Shown piece by piece: positions 7,720-18,085 of a DNA stretch of 64,000 nt. A program made the position numbers and the translations under genes. The DNA is taken from NCBI RefSeq assembly GCF_003364265.1, contig NZ_NXLW01000002.1:124001-188000 (forward strand). The letters are read 5' to 3'. Every line of letters starts with the position of its first letter. The stretch's first letter is position 1. This DNA is from Helicobacter aurati (GTDB taxonomy: Bacteria > Campylobacterota > Campylobacteria > Campylobacterales > Helicobacteraceae). The notes beneath the pieces are model-generated. The model was not told the DNA's origin. It did not search any database and was given only the letters and a program-made list of their open reading frames with translations.

Positions 7720-8970
7720 TTATCTTACTTGAGTTTTACTAATCCAACCGACTTTTTTAGAATTAATATGAACCTTATAAAAACCGTTTTTCTTATCAAT
7801 AGCCTGCAATTTGACTGGATTAACAATAGTGAGCAATTCAGTAGAATGTGTTGTTGGTAAAATAAGAACTTTAGTATTAGGAAAAGTCTTAATAGTGTAA
7901 GTATTAGAAAAGAATCTATAAATCAATAAACCAAGCAAGACAAGAGCAATAGCTGCAAAAAAGTACGATCTTTGCACGAGTGTTAAGCAAGAAAACATAA
8001 TAAGTAAAAAGATGATACTAAGATTAATAAAGCCCAGAAATGAATTTTTAGGATTTAAGTCTTCTTTTACATGTTCATCTGCGGCTATGACATTAATATT
8101 GTTGGGAATACTAATGTCTTTAAATTCTTTATTGTCAATGTTGAAATAACTGAAATTTATTGATTGCAATGATTTAGGTATCAAAGCAAGCACATTAGCC
8201 CTTGCTAAATCGCTACCAAATTTCGTACCTTGTCCAAATTCTTGCTCTTTGACATTGCGTAAAGAAAAATCTTCCAAATTACTATTTTTGCCTTCTAGCT
8301 CAATGAGAATCATATTATTTTTATTGTCATACTCTTCAAGAGTATAGTCGATTACTTTAAGGCTACTTGCTATAACGTTGCTAAAAAGAGGATTGCTTGA
8401 AAGACTTTGCGCCTGAAATAAAATAGGGAGCGTTTGCATGGAGTCTTGGATATTGTTATTTTGAACATGCACCACTAAAGCCGGAATTGTAACTTTGGTT
8501 TTTAGAATCTTAAATGTATAACTGATATTCCAGTATTCACCTTCTTTTTCCCAACCCGTATCTTTTATAAGGGCTACACTCGGATTATTTGCTGGCTCTT
8601 GTTGATTCGTGGTATTTAGCTGCTCTAGTGGGGGATTAAACTCCGTATAAACAATTCTCGCGTCATCAAATAACATGACTCGATAAGAAACATTAATATA
8701 TTGCCCAACATAAAATGTCCCGTTTGTAAAAGAATCAACATCGCTAAGAATCTCAAGCCTTAGAATCTTTGATGGTATATTTGGAGTTAAATCTTGCTGA
8801 ATCGCTCTTCCATTGTTTTGTTGCTCTTCTTCAATATCCATATTATTAATGACCGCTGATAAGTCCTCTTGTGCATAAGTTACAGACACAAAACATATAG
8901 CAAAACATAACAACATGACTAGCTTAAAAAACCGCAAAACAGAGTTTGCGTAGGAATTATGCATCAGCAT
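7720..8970 (-). CDS. Exported membrane protein with C-terminal SH3-like region, unknown function
   Basis: Not assigned to a named family. Seen: a signal peptide (hydrophobic stretch 15-33, with a likely cut after SVTYA), an extracytoplasmic beta-rich region of about 260 residues, two closely spaced membrane helices near 315-350, and a C-terminal domain ending ITKKNGFYK-like / KKVGWISKTQVR that resembles a bacterial SH3 (SH3b) fold. The arrangement (exported Ig-like domain, membrane helices) recalls BatD-type proteins, but conserved BatD signatures are not evident. The gene is upstream of plsC and cotranscribed with it. Confidence 0.82.
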   Translation of the reverse strand: MLMHNSYANSVLRFFKLVMLLCFAICFVSVTYAQEDLSAVINNMDIEEEQQNNGRAIQQDLTPNIPSKILRLEILSDVDSFTNGTFYVGQYINVSYRVMLFDDARIVYTEFNPPLEQLNTTNQQEPANNPSVALIKDTGWEKEGEYWNISYTFKILKTKVTIPALVVHVQNNNIQDSMQTLPILFQAQSLSSNPLFSNVIASSLKVIDYTLEEYDNKNNMILIELEGKNSNLEDFSLRNVKEQEFGQGTKFGSDLARANVLALIPKSLQSINFSYFNIDNKEFKDISIPNNINVIAADEHVKEDLNPKNSFLGFINLSIIFLLIMFSCLTLVQRSYFFAAIALVLLGLLIYRFFSNTYTIKTFPNTKVLILPTTHSTELLTIVNPVKLQAIDKKNGFYKVHINSKKVGWISKTQVR

Positions 8971-9103
8971 TCCTTTGATAATTAGTATGTATAGTTAGAG
9001 AATAAAACATGAATTATAAGCTTGCTTAGAAAATTGGCAAATTATAGCATATTGTTAAAATCAATACACTACTATAAATCAAAAATTCACTAGAGGTTTT
9101 ACT

Positions 9104-9856
9104 ATGCCAAATCTCCATAAAATACACAAAATAAAGCTCATTTATTATTTTCTATTTATTCTCTGTTTGACAATATTCAACGGTTGTACAACATTAAACG
9201 TTAACCCACAAAATATTGTGAGCTATAACAATGGGATAGCAATTATCCAAAGCAACCACACAACAAGCAAAATGCAATTTGAGATTGCTCAACAGCAAAT
9301 TGGAGGAATAGATAACGAACCGCTACTGATATATATCACCGGGCAGAATCTTACTAATGAACAGCTCACATTTGACACTAATAATATCACGGTGCAAAAT
9401 AATAACACGTCTCTTCATGTCTTGAGATTCCAAGAATTACCTAAATATAATCTTAACCTTAGTGATGCACTCTATGCCTATGGTAAAGACATTGAAATAG
9501 ACAATATACAAATAACTGATCCTTTCTTTTCTTCTGTGTCATATTTCTCTCCTTTTCCGTTATATTTTTCTAGGGGCTTTGGATATAGATTCTATGATTA
9601 TTCTTTCGCAAGAGTAAATATACAAGCGGCACAAAATGCCCAATTACAAAGAAAGGCAAAGCAGATTCTTATTGCTAACTATTTGCGTAAAAATACCCTT
9701 ACACAAAGCGATACAAAAGGCGGTTTTATCGCTATCCCCTACGACAGAATGCAATCTGGTGTTTTATTAATAAAGGTTCGTTTAGGATCGGACATACACA
9801 CTCTGCAAATCAACCTGAATAATGCCAAAACTGCACATAATAAAAACAGGCGATAA
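9104..9856 (+). CDS. Putative lipoprotein, unknown function
   Basis: The N-terminus is basic, followed by a hydrophobic run and the lipobox IFNGC with the lipidated Cys at residue 28. The mature part (about 220 aa) is Asn/Gln-rich with a Phe/Tyr/Ser-rich patch (FFSSVSYFSPFPLYFSRGFG) around residue 145-165. It ends in a basic tail. ATG 9104 is preceded by GAGG. It is convergent with the antiporter gene at 9867. No family recognised; a surface or periplasmic structural role is possible but unproven. Confidence 0.8.
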   Translation: MPNLHKIHKIKLIYYFLFILCLTIFNGCTTLNVNPQNIVSYNNGIAIIQSNHTTSKMQFEIAQQQIGGIDNEPLLIYITGQNLTNEQLTFDTNNITVQNNNTSLHVLRFQELPKYNLNLSDALYAYGKDIEIDNIQITDPFFSSVSYFSPFPLYFSRGFGYRFYDYSFARVNIQAAQNAQLQRKAKQILIANYLRKNTLTQSDTKGGFIAIPYDRMQSGVLLIKVRLGSDIHTLQINLNNAKTAHNKNRR

Positions 9857-9866
9857 ATCACACTGA

Positions 9867-11048
9867 CTAAGCCATCTTTTGATTATGCGATGAATAAAAA
9901 ATAATTTTGATAAAAATCGTAAAAAATATCACCTCAAATGCCGCAGCAATAACAAGAGAATAGTACTCCGAATCCCCAATTGCACCAAAACCCAATCCTA
10001 TTTTTGCTATTGCAACTAAAAATGTTAGCGGAATACAACCACTTAACGCAAAAAGTGTAGTATTTTTTATACTTTTAAAATAAGAACCAAAAGCCAAATA
10101 GGCAGCGATCAAACGAAGTAATAACATGGCAAAAGCAATGGAAATTCCATAAAGAACAATACGATAATCATGCAAAATTGCATTGAGATTCAACGTAGAA
10201 CCAACATGAATAAAAAAGAGGGGTACAAAAAAACCAAAACCTATATCGTTGAGCTTATGCACCATATCATGTTTATAAGCAAAAAAAGTAGCTACAACCA
10301 TACCCGCTAAAAATGCGCCCAAAACATCTTCTATGTCCATAAAGGTCGTGATTCCAATTAATACAAAAAAAAGCATGAAACTAAATCTAATGTCTTGATT
10401 ATAGTTATCGTTAGTTGGCATGAACCACAATTTAATAGTAGGTTTCCACCAAAAAATGATTTTTCCAATACGAAAAAGTAAAATAAAAACTACAACGAAG
10501 ATTCCAAGTAAAACAAATGACTTATAGAATCCCCAAGAGGAATGAGCATGCTCTTGCGAATAGCCATTCTGCACCATAATAAGAGCAGCAATACTGATTA
10601 ATTCACCAACAATACCAATTTTTAATGTTACATTAAGCCATTCGTGATTCTTGCCGTAATCTTTCAAGAGAGTTACAATCATGCCTAAACTCATAACAGG
10701 AAAGATGGCAATATAAATCCATTTCAACTGAAAAACAAATACAATGATTCCAGCAGAAGCATAGAGAATGATAAAATACAACGCAGCTTTCTTGTAAAAA
10801 ACCTTACCCAATTTACTAAAACCACGTAAATCAACTTCCATACCAGCTAACAACATTAAATAAAGGAAACTCACATGCGAAACAGTATTGAGAACCATTG
10901 AATCTTTAAATAACCCAAAGTAACAAGCTAATGCGCCAAGTATAATTTCGATAACAGCTACAGGCACGCGAGTAAAACGGCTAACATAAGGTGCAACAAC
11001 AATCAATAACGCAAGAACACTAAATGAAACAAGCTCTGAACTGTACAT
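9867..11048 (-). CDS. Cation:proton antiporter, CPA2 (KefB/NapA-like) membrane domain
   Basis: An integral membrane protein with about 12 hydrophobic segments, belonging to the monovalent cation:proton antiporter-2 family. Family features include an early glycine-rich EIILGALACYFGL segment and, later, IEDVLGAFLAGMVVATFF with the acidic pair expected in the ion site, then FGFFVPLFFIHVGSTLNL. It lacks the C-terminal RCK/TrkA-N domain of KefB/C, so it is the transport domain only (393 aa). ATG 11048 has AGGAAA five bases upstream; ATG 11075 has no ribosome binding site. The ion (Na+ or K+) cannot be decided. Confidence 0.88.
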   Translation of the reverse strand: MYSSELVSFSVLALLIVVAPYVSRFTRVPVAVIEIILGALACYFGLFKDSMVLNTVSHVSFLYLMLLAGMEVDLRGFSKLGKVFYKKAALYFIILYASAGIIVFVFQLKWIYIAIFPVMSLGMIVTLLKDYGKNHEWLNVTLKIGIVGELISIAALIMVQNGYSQEHAHSSWGFYKSFVLLGIFVVVFILLFRIGKIIFWWKPTIKLWFMPTNDNYNQDIRFSFMLFFVLIGITTFMDIEDVLGAFLAGMVVATFFAYKHDMVHKLNDIGFGFFVPLFFIHVGSTLNLNAILHDYRIVLYGISIAFAMLLLRLIAAYLAFGSYFKSIKNTTLFALSGCIPLTFLVAIAKIGLGFGAIGDSEYYSLVIAAAFEVIFFTIFIKIIFYSSHNQKMA

Positions 11049-11238
11049 AATTTTTCCTAGTGAATCATAAATCATTCATTGTAGCAGAAAATAATCCGAC
11101 TTCACTGTGCATAAAATTGCTCATTCCTACAAGAATCATCTATCTTTAAACAAAAGATTCTATTATTTAGAATCCATAAATGTAAAGTAATCTTGATTGA
11201 TTGTTGCTTCGCACATTCATCAACAAAACGATAGTGCA

Positions 11239-12193
11239 TCATATAAAAAACTGCACACACAGCCCTTCTTCATTATTACGTTTGCTAAAGAATTGAACTT
11301 TCGTGCTGTGAATCTTGGCAATTTGCTGCACAATAAATAATCCAAGTCCTAGCGAGTGTTTATTGCATACCGCATTCTTGCCTTGATAAAACTTTTGAGT
11401 AATCATTGGTATTTCTTCATCATCCATTCCATAACCGTCATCAAGCACTTCTATATACTCTTCCGTAATAGAGACTGTTACTTTATAATTTGCGTACTTT
11501 AAAGCGTTGAATATAAGGTTACTAAGCATTTGTTCTAACAAGATTCTATCTGCAATGATTTCTCTATGTATGCCTCGCAATATGATTTGCTTCTCTTGAT
11601 AATCAATTTGCAAAACATGTGTTCTTACATCAGCAATAACCTCTTTACAAAACACAAAAACATCAAATCTCTGCATAGTAACTATTATTGAATTATGAGT
11701 GAACCTATCAGTCAGGTTTAGTTTATCCAAAAGAGTAGTGATTTTTTTAGTATAAAACAACACTCTGTGTAACAAATCCTGCTGCATGCTAGGTGCGATT
11801 TTTGTATCTAGCTTTTGTAAAGTCTCCACGCTAGCCCGAATAATAGCTAGAGGATTTTTTATTTCATGCGATATGGTAGAGAGTAATTGAATCTTTTTGA
11901 TATCTTCATCGTCAGAACGTTGCTGATTGTCAGAATTGCGTATTAAAAAAGTAGAAGGGTGTTTTTTTTTTTTTTGATATTGCGGTAAACAAAAATTTTT
12001 TAAATCGAAAAACACATGACGGAAAAGCTATTTTCCCAAATCGATTAGTAACATTAAAATTGAACAATCTCCCGATAGGAAAGATAACAGCGCAAATAAA
12101 TCCCAAGCAATTTAACGCAATAGCTAGTTCCATATATTCATACATAAAAAGAATAATACTTCCAATGAAAAAACAAATACAAAGGACTAACAT
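11239..12193 (-). CDS. Sensor histidine kinase, split by an A14 tract (phase-variable, OFF phase here)
   Basis: Two overlapping frames make one kinase. Frame 1 starts at ATG 12193, inside the response-regulator stop (TTATGTTAG overlap), and encodes two membrane helices with almost no periplasmic loop, then a basic linker. It ends soon after a run of 14 A (plus-strand T at 11962-11975). Frame 2 continues with the H-box LLSTISHEIKNPLAI, N-box LIFNALKYA, G1 DDGYGMDD and G2 GLGLFIVQQ. By reading, 13 A (or 16) joins the frames to give about 317 aa; 14 A stops after the linker. The stimulus is unknown; the lack of a periplasmic domain suggests membrane-level or intracellular sensing. Strong candidate contingency gene. 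Confidence 0.88.
11962..11975. repeat. Homopolymer T14 (A14 in the kinase coding strand)
   Basis: Fourteen T in a row between ...AGGGTG and GATATT on the plus strand. It lies between the membrane and catalytic parts of the histidine kinase, and one base lost restores the frame. Such tracts change length by slipped-strand mispairing in Helicobacter. Confidence 0.9.
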
Positions 12194-12870
12194 AATTTAT
12201 ATCCTTCTCCTCGAATAGACCTAATCTTAATATCACTGGTTTCTCTTTCTATTTTTTTACGCAATCTTTTGATAGCTACATTAACGCTATTTTCATGATA
12301 GTCTTTCTCATCTCCCCATGCAGCATTAAGCAGAAAGCTTCTAGTCAGAATCTGCCCTCCATTTTGCATAAAACAAGACATAATGCGCGTCTCAAGCGGA
12401 CTTAGAATAATTTCTAAGTTGTCAACGCAAAGTTCTTTAGTGGAAGTGTTGAGTGTGATTTCTTTATATTTAATAACTTTTTGAAAAATATTTTTATTGT
12501 AACGACGTAACACCGCAAGAATACGAGCTATAACCTCCTCAAAATCAAAAGGTTTAACAATATAATCATCGGCATAATATAGCGCAGAAACTTTATCGGT
12601 AGACAACGTAAGAGCACTAAGAAAAATAAGTGGTATATCATAACCAGAATCCTTGAGGCTTTTTGCAAAATGTAAACCATCTTCAGTAATGAGATTCTTA
12701 TCTAAAAGAATGAGTGCTACACGTTCTTTTTGAATAAAACGCCAAGCCGTAGCGGTATTCAAGCAACCAATAACTTCAAAGCCCCTTTTACTCAATGCAG
12801 CACTAAGATTAAGCTCCAATAAATCCAGTAAATTCTCTTCATCATCTATACATAAAATCACTTCACCCAT
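12187..12870 (-). CDS. OmpR/PhoB-family response regulator
   Basis: The N-terminal receiver (about 1-120) has acidic DDEE near the start, the phospho-acceptor Asp in ALILLDKNL, the conserved Ser/Thr in FLSAL and the Lys in IVKPFDFEE. The C-terminal winged helix (about 130-227) has SPLETRIMSCFMQNGG and the recognition-helix pattern NSVNVAIKRLRKKI, ending with IRSIRGEGYKL. It is followed by the phase-variable kinase through an ATG that overlaps its stop, indicating translational coupling. Targets are unknown; it could keep working from other phosphodonors when the kinase is OFF. Confidence 0.92.
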   Translation of the reverse strand: MGEVILCIDDEENLLDLLELNLSAALSKRGFEVIGCLNTATAWRFIQKERVALILLDKNLITEDGLHFAKSLKDSGYDIPLIFLSALTLSTDKVSALYYADDYIVKPFDFEEVIARILAVLRRYNKNIFQKVIKYKEITLNTSTKELCVDNLEIILSPLETRIMSCFMQNGGQILTRSFLLNAAWGDEKDYHENSVNVAIKRLRKKIERETSDIKIRSIRGEGYKLC

Positions 12871-13030
12871 TATATGTAACCCCCTGTTTTCATAAAATTT
12901 ATTTATTATATTATAACCAAGTATTAAAGCATAAAGTTATAAAACTACAATAAATTTTGAATATCAAAAAGTTTAATAAGAATTTTAAGAGAAATATATA
13001 GATTCTGAAAATAAGCTATGAAACTTTAAG

Positions 13031-13036
13031 TATAAT
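13031..13036 (+). promoter_or_regulatory. Extended -10 (TTTAAGTATAAT) for hom
   Basis: ACTTTAAGTATAATTC lies 29 bases before the GTG start of hom. It matches the promoter strings of serB and pseF. Confidence 0.6.
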
Positions 13037-13064
13037 TCTTCAAATTTCTTTCTAAGGTTTCAAA

Positions 13065-14393
13065 GTGAAAAAAATCTTTATCGCTATTTTGGGTGTAGGT
13101 ACGGTTGGAAAAGCCGTCATAGAAACATTGCAAAACAATCAAGATATTATTACCGCGAGAGCTGGCGCGCAAATTATTCCAAAAATTGCCATAGCACGTA
13201 ACATAGACAATAAAAATCTCTCCATTCCCTTAAGCACAGATATAAATGAAGCACTCCAAGACAAAGATATAGAAATTATCGTAGAGCTTATGGGAGGCAT
13301 TGAATTACCCTACTCTATTGCGCTCCAAGCACTGCAACACAATAAAGCCTTTGTAACTGCGAATAAAGCTATGTTAGCTTATCATCGACATGATTTAGAA
13401 TTAAAAAGCAATGGCATTCCTATTGGATTCGAAGCAAGCGTATGCGGTGGTATTCCTATTATTAGAATCTTACGCGATGGACTATGTGCCAATCACATTC
13501 TAAGTATTCGCGGTATCATGAATGGCACAAGTAACTATATTCTTACCCAAATGAGCGAAAAAGCGACAAATTTCGAATCTGCTCTAAAACAAGCTCAAGA
13601 ATTAGGTTATGCAGAGGCAAATCCTTCTCTTGACATTAATGGCAGTGATAGCGCGCATAAACTTTTGATTCTAGCCTCGCTTGCTTACGGTATTAATACA
13701 AAAATAGACGACATTATTGTAGAGGGCATTGAAGGATTAACGTTAGAAGACATTAATTTTGCAAAAGAAAGCGAATATGAAATTAAATTGCTTGGAATAG
13801 CCAAAAAAATACAGAATCAATTAGAGCTAAGAGTGCATTTATGTATGATACCAAAAAGCTGTATGCTTGCAAAAGTAAGCGGCGTGATGAATGCAATTAG
13901 CGTGATTGGCGATAAAGTCGGCGAAATGCTCTATTACGGAGCTGGGGCTGGAGGAAATGAAACGGCTAGCTCGGTAGTAAGTGATATTATTGAAATTGCG
14001 CGAAACAAAGTTTTATCTGACAGCAATATCCCCACGCAATCCACTTCGCCTAATAAACCAATGCTAGGCTATGCTATGTGCGAACACCACAATACGAACC
14101 AAAGTATTAAGCTTATACGGAGAGAAGAGATTTCTTGTTGTTATTATATACGGCTGAAAGTCTGCGATAAGCTAGGCGTTTTATCAAATATTGCGCATGT
14201 TTTTGCTACACATAACATCTCAATTCAATCTCTTATCCAAAAAAATCCAAAAAACTTAGATTCGCAATATGCCTATCTTTTACTCGCAACCCATATTTGT
14301 ACAGAATCACAAATACAGCAAGCATTAAACGAACTCGCAACGTTGCAAGACATTATAGAATCACCCTTTATGATTCGCATCGATAACCTATAA
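13065..14393 (+). CDS. hom: Homoserine dehydrogenase
   Basis: Reduces aspartate semialdehyde to homoserine for threonine and methionine synthesis. The NAD(P)-binding motif LGVGTVGKAV is at the N-terminus. The catalytic and substrate region follows: VTANKAMLA, GFEASVCGGIPII, and the family signature GIMNGTSNYILTQM. A C-terminal ACT domain (about 350-442) would give feedback control. It is a monofunctional form (442 aa), not fused to aspartokinase. Start is GTG 13065 with AAGG at 13054-13057 and the -10 at 13031. Confidence 0.96.
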   Translation: MKKIFIAILGVGTVGKAVIETLQNNQDIITARAGAQIIPKIAIARNIDNKNLSIPLSTDINEALQDKDIEIIVELMGGIELPYSIALQALQHNKAFVTANKAMLAYHRHDLELKSNGIPIGFEASVCGGIPIIRILRDGLCANHILSIRGIMNGTSNYILTQMSEKATNFESALKQAQELGYAEANPSLDINGSDSAHKLLILASLAYGINTKIDDIIVEGIEGLTLEDINFAKESEYEIKLLGIAKKIQNQLELRVHLCMIPKSCMLAKVSGVMNAISVIGDKVGEMLYYGAGAGGNETASSVVSDIIEIARNKVLSDSNIPTQSTSPNKPMLGYAMCEHHNTNQSIKLIRREEISCCYYIRLKVCDKLGVLSNIAHVFATHNISIQSLIQKNPKNLDSQYAYLLLATHICTESQIQQALNELATLQDIIESPFMIRIDNL

Positions 14394-14630
14394 TCAACTC
14401 TGTATTAATCTATGAAAATCTGCAATCCTATGATTCGGGTACTCAATTATTGAGAGCCACAAAATTCACAAAATGTCATTTATTTTTCCTAAAAATTTAG
14501 CGAATCTTATATAAATGTTACTATTAGTAATTTTCCTTGATTTGATATTATTCATTTCCATCAATCTCACAAATATTTACAAAATCCTTTCATGATATAA
14601 GTATTTTATTGACACATTAAGGACATATCA

Positions 14631-16004
14631 ATGCAAAGACCAGTTTGGAGCTCTCAAATTGCTTACATTCTCACTGTTGCTGGAGCAACTATCGGATTTG
14701 GCGCAACATGGCGCTTCCCCTATCTCGTTGGACAAAATGGTGGGGGTGCGTATGTAATTGTTTTTTGTATTGCAATGATTGTTGTTGGAATACCTATGAT
14801 TCTCGTTGAAAATGCTATTGGTAGAAGAATGCATAAAAACTCTTATGATTGCTTTAGTGGCATTGCTAACGGCAAACCTATTTCACCTCTTTGGAAAATC
14901 GTAGGAATAACAGGTTTAATTGGTGCGTTCGGAATCATGTCGTATTATATGGTTATTGGTGGCTGGGTCTTAAATTACATCTACCATACCACCTTTGGGA
15001 ATCTTTCTCTATCCCATGAACTAAGTGCAAACGTTACAAAAGAATTTTATAGCAACAATGTAGTTAATGCTCCTCTAGCAATTAGTATCGCTACGTTTAT
15101 TTTCGTAGTGGCAAATTATATCGTGCTAACAAGAGGCGTTATTAACGGTATCGAAAGAGTCGCGAAAATTCTTATGCCTTTATTATTTTTAATTATGATT
15201 GGCATGGTAATACGTAATGTTACACTTTCTGGCGCGATGGAAGGAATTACTTATTACCTCACCCCTGATTTTACTAAAATTACTCCACAACTCTTTGTTG
15301 CAGTGTTAGGGCAGGTTTTCTTTGCTTTATCTTTAGGATTTGGGGTTATGATTACCCTTTCTTCGCACTTACATAAAGAAGAACAACTGATTAAAACTTC
15401 TGTTATCACAGGCATTGTAAACACGTTGATTGCAGTCGTGGCTGGATTTATGATTTTCCCTTCATTATTTACTTTTGGCGTAAGTCCCAATGCTGGACCT
15501 AGTTTAGTCTTTGAAAGTTTGCCTATCGTTTTCTCTAAAATGCACGGAGGGACATTCTTTATGGTTGCCTTTTTCTGTCTACTTATGCTTGCTGCTTTTA
15601 CAACTTCGTTGCCTAATTTTCAAGTTTTAATTGTGGTATTGGAAGAAAAATTTGGTATGAAGAAAAATTTAGCGGTTTTCATTGTGCTTGGCGTTACATT
15701 TCTACTTGGTAATATCCCATCAATCCTAGGCGATAATGTCTGGAGCGATATCCACATATTAGGGAAAAGTATTTTTGACGCTTTTGATGATATTAGTGCT
15801 ACTATATTTTTTATTTTTACTTCACTAGGTTGTGCATTATTCGTAGGTTGGATACTTAAAGACGAAGCAAAAAAAGAAATTCTTAATGGAAGTGAAAAAT
15901 ATGCTAAGATAATTGATATATGGTTTTACTATGTAAAATATATTATTCCTTTTATCATTCTAGTTATCTTTATAAGTAGTTTTTATGAAAAATTTATCAA
16001 ATAA
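14631..16004 (+). CDS. Sodium-dependent transporter, SNF/NSS family
   Basis: Neurotransmitter:sodium symporter family protein (LeuT fold), probably taking up an amino acid with Na+. The N-terminal signature is clear: SSQIAYILTVAGATIGFGATWRFPY reads through the first helix to NGGGAYVIVF. About eleven to twelve membrane helices fit the 457 aa, usual for bacterial members. AAGGA precedes ATG 14631 by about seven bases. The 237-base upstream gap after hom is AT-rich with a small CTCAAT/ATTGAG hairpin near 14442-14454. Confidence 0.93.
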   Translation: MQRPVWSSQIAYILTVAGATIGFGATWRFPYLVGQNGGGAYVIVFCIAMIVVGIPMILVENAIGRRMHKNSYDCFSGIANGKPISPLWKIVGITGLIGAFGIMSYYMVIGGWVLNYIYHTTFGNLSLSHELSANVTKEFYSNNVVNAPLAISIATFIFVVANYIVLTRGVINGIERVAKILMPLLFLIMIGMVIRNVTLSGAMEGITYYLTPDFTKITPQLFVAVLGQVFFALSLGFGVMITLSSHLHKEEQLIKTSVITGIVNTLIAVVAGFMIFPSLFTFGVSPNAGPSLVFESLPIVFSKMHGGTFFMVAFFCLLMLAAFTTSLPNFQVLIVVLEEKFGMKKNLAVFIVLGVTFLLGNIPSILGDNVWSDIHILGKSIFDAFDDISATIFFIFTSLGCALFVGWILKDEAKKEILNGSEKYAKIIDIWFYYVKYIIPFIILVIFISSFYEKFIK

Positions 16005-16090
16005 TTTGTAAACACACGGAGATTCTAATCCTAATATTCTAACTTGTTTGATTTTATAATTTAATTTCTAGCATCCATCGAGGAGATGTC

Positions 16091-17899
16091 ATGACAAATA
16101 CATTAGAGGTACAAACCTTAAGCTTTCCTATATTCGCAACGTTTGGACTATACGCCCTAATTATGATAGGAATTGGTTTTTATTTTTGGAGAAAAACAAA
16201 AGACCCAGAACAATTCTTCCTTGGCGGCAGAGATATGGGGCCAACCGTGAGTGCGTTAAGTGCAGGCGCGTCAGATATGAGTAGCTGGCTACTTATGGGC
16301 TTACCAGGTGCTTTATATATAGCAGGATTATTAAATGCTTGGATTGCTATTGGATTAAGCGTTGGCATGTTTATCAATTGGATACTTGTAGCTAAAAGGC
16401 TAAGAATCTATACCGAAGTAGTGGATAATTCCATCACGATTCCAGACTATTTCGAAACAAGATTCTCCGATGATACGCATATTTTACGTTTGATTTCGGC
16501 TATTGTCATTCTTATCTTCTTTGTCTTTTATATCTCTTCGGGTCTTATTGCAGGGGCAAAGCTCTTTGAGCAAACCTTTGCTATTGATTATCAAATCTCG
16601 TTAATGATTGGAGCAGGAATTATTGTAGTATATACATTTTTTGGCGGATATCTTGCAGTATGTTGGACTGATTTACTGCAGGGAATCTTAATGATGCTAG
16701 CACTCATTGTTGTTCCTATTGTGATGCTTTCACATATTGGGGGATTGCATGAGGCAAATCAGCTCATTCATCAAAGCGATACAACACATAATGAACAAGT
16801 GGCAAAAACACAGCAATACCTTGATACAGATTTCAAGACAATTTTAGAAGAAAGTAGACACAACAAAGAAAATCTATTAATAAATTTACCTATGCTAATA
16901 GAATCTCTTAAAACGTTTAGCGAAATAAGTATTCCTGAAACACAAGAAAGCTTTAAGAATCTTGCGGTTCAAGCAGAATCTTTGCATAACTCACTAAAAA
17001 CAGAAAAAACATCACAACAGTTACACAAAGATATACAGGCTTTCTTTACCAATATAGATTCTACAATCACAAAGGCATTGATAGAAAAAGAGCATTTCTC
17101 ATTTTTTCATGGCGTTACTCTCCTTAGTATTCTCTCCGCAGTAGCTTGGGGATTTGGCTATTTTGGACAACCACATATTATTGTGCGCTTTATGTCTATT
17201 CGCTCCACTAAAGATATTCCGAAAGCCACTGTAATTGGCATGTCGTGGATGATTATAAGCTTATGCGGAGCATGCTTTGTAGGTATGCTTGGTTTAGCTT
17301 ATGTAACAAAGTTCAACCTCTCATTTAACGATCCAGAAAAAATCTTTATTGTAATGTCCCAAACACTCTTTAATCCTTGGGTTACAGGCATATTGCTTTC
17401 TGCTCTACTTGCAGCAATTATGAGTACGGCAAGTAGTCAATTGCTTGTTTCAGCCTCCACGGTAGCTGAGGATTTTTATAAAAAAATACTCAAAAGTGAT
17501 GCTACTCCTAAGCAAGTTATGTTTTTTAGTCGTGCAAGTGTCTTGATCGTGTCGTTTGTAGCATTTTTTATTTCCACCAATAAAGATTCTAGCATTCTTA
17601 GCATTGTTGCTTATGCTTGGGCTGGCTTTGGCGCATCTTTTGGAAGCGTTATTCTTTTTTCACTCTTTTGGAGACGTATGACTCGCATGGGAGCAGTTGC
17701 TGGTATGGTAACAGGAGCAGTGGTGGTTGTTTTGCATAATAACTTTTTTTATAAATATTTCCCAATTTATGAAATCATTCCGGGATTCCTGTGTGCAAGC
17801 ATTGCTATTATCCTTGTGAGCCTCTTACAACCCGTACGACAAGGAACAAAAGAAGCATTTGATAAAATGATAAAAGAAATACATGAAGGTAATATCTAA
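16091..17899 (+). CDS. putP: Sodium/proline symporter PutP with about 110-residue loop insertion
   Basis: SSS-family symporter. The diagnostic features are [20 protein letters not shown] with [29 protein letters not shown], and [15 protein letters not shown], followed by [16 protein letters not shown]. The usual PutP is about 500 aa, but this is 602 aa. The extra residues, about 225-335, sit in the loop before [11 protein letters not shown] and are hydrophilic, helical and Gln/Lys/Glu-rich. GAGGAG stands about five bases before ATG 16091. It follows the SNF transporter by 86 bases on the same strand. Proline as substrate is inferred from the family. Confidence 0.9.
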   Translation: MTNTLEVQTLSFPIFATFGLYALIMIGIGFYFWRKTKDPEQFFLGGRDMGPTVSALSAGASDMSSWLLMGLPGALYIAGLLNAWIAIGLSVGMFINWILVAKRLRIYTEVVDNSITIPDYFETRFSDDTHILRLISAIVILIFFVFYISSGLIAGAKLFEQTFAIDYQISLMIGAGIIVVYTFFGGYLAVCWTDLLQGILMMLALIVVPIVMLSHIGGLHEANQLIHQSDTTHNEQVAKTQQYLDTDFKTILEESRHNKENLLINLPMLIESLKTFSEISIPETQESFKNLAVQAESLHNSLKTEKTSQQLHKDIQAFFTNIDSTITKALIEKEHFSFFHGVTLLSILSAVAWGFGYFGQPHIIVRFMSIRSTKDIPKATVIGMSWMIISLCGACFVGMLGLAYVTKFNLSFNDPEKIFIVMSQTLFNPWVTGILLSALLAAIMSTASSQLLVSASTVAEDFYKKILKSDATPKQVMFFSRASVLIVSFVAFFISTNKDSSILSIVAYAWAGFGASFGSVILFSLFWRRMTRMGAVAGMVTGAVVVVLHNNFFYKYFPIYEIIPGFLCASIAIILVSLLQPVRQGTKEAFDKMIKEIHEGNI

Positions 17900-18085
17900 T
17901 CTTTATTCAATATCTTTAATATCTAACTTGACAATGTAATGTTTGTGGGAAAGTAATATTTGTAGGAAAACTTCTGAATACATTTCATTCGTAATTTTCA
18001 TGTTTTCTTTCGATTCTGTAATCAAGAAAGAAAGTTTATCTTGTTATAACAGAATCAATCTAGCAACAACCCTATCTCTGATAGT

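Noticed and set aside
11239-12193. Kinase break as a simple sequencing error
   Set aside because: The break falls precisely in a 14-base homopolymer where length variation is expected biologically; an error cannot be excluded, but the locus would still be a variable tract.
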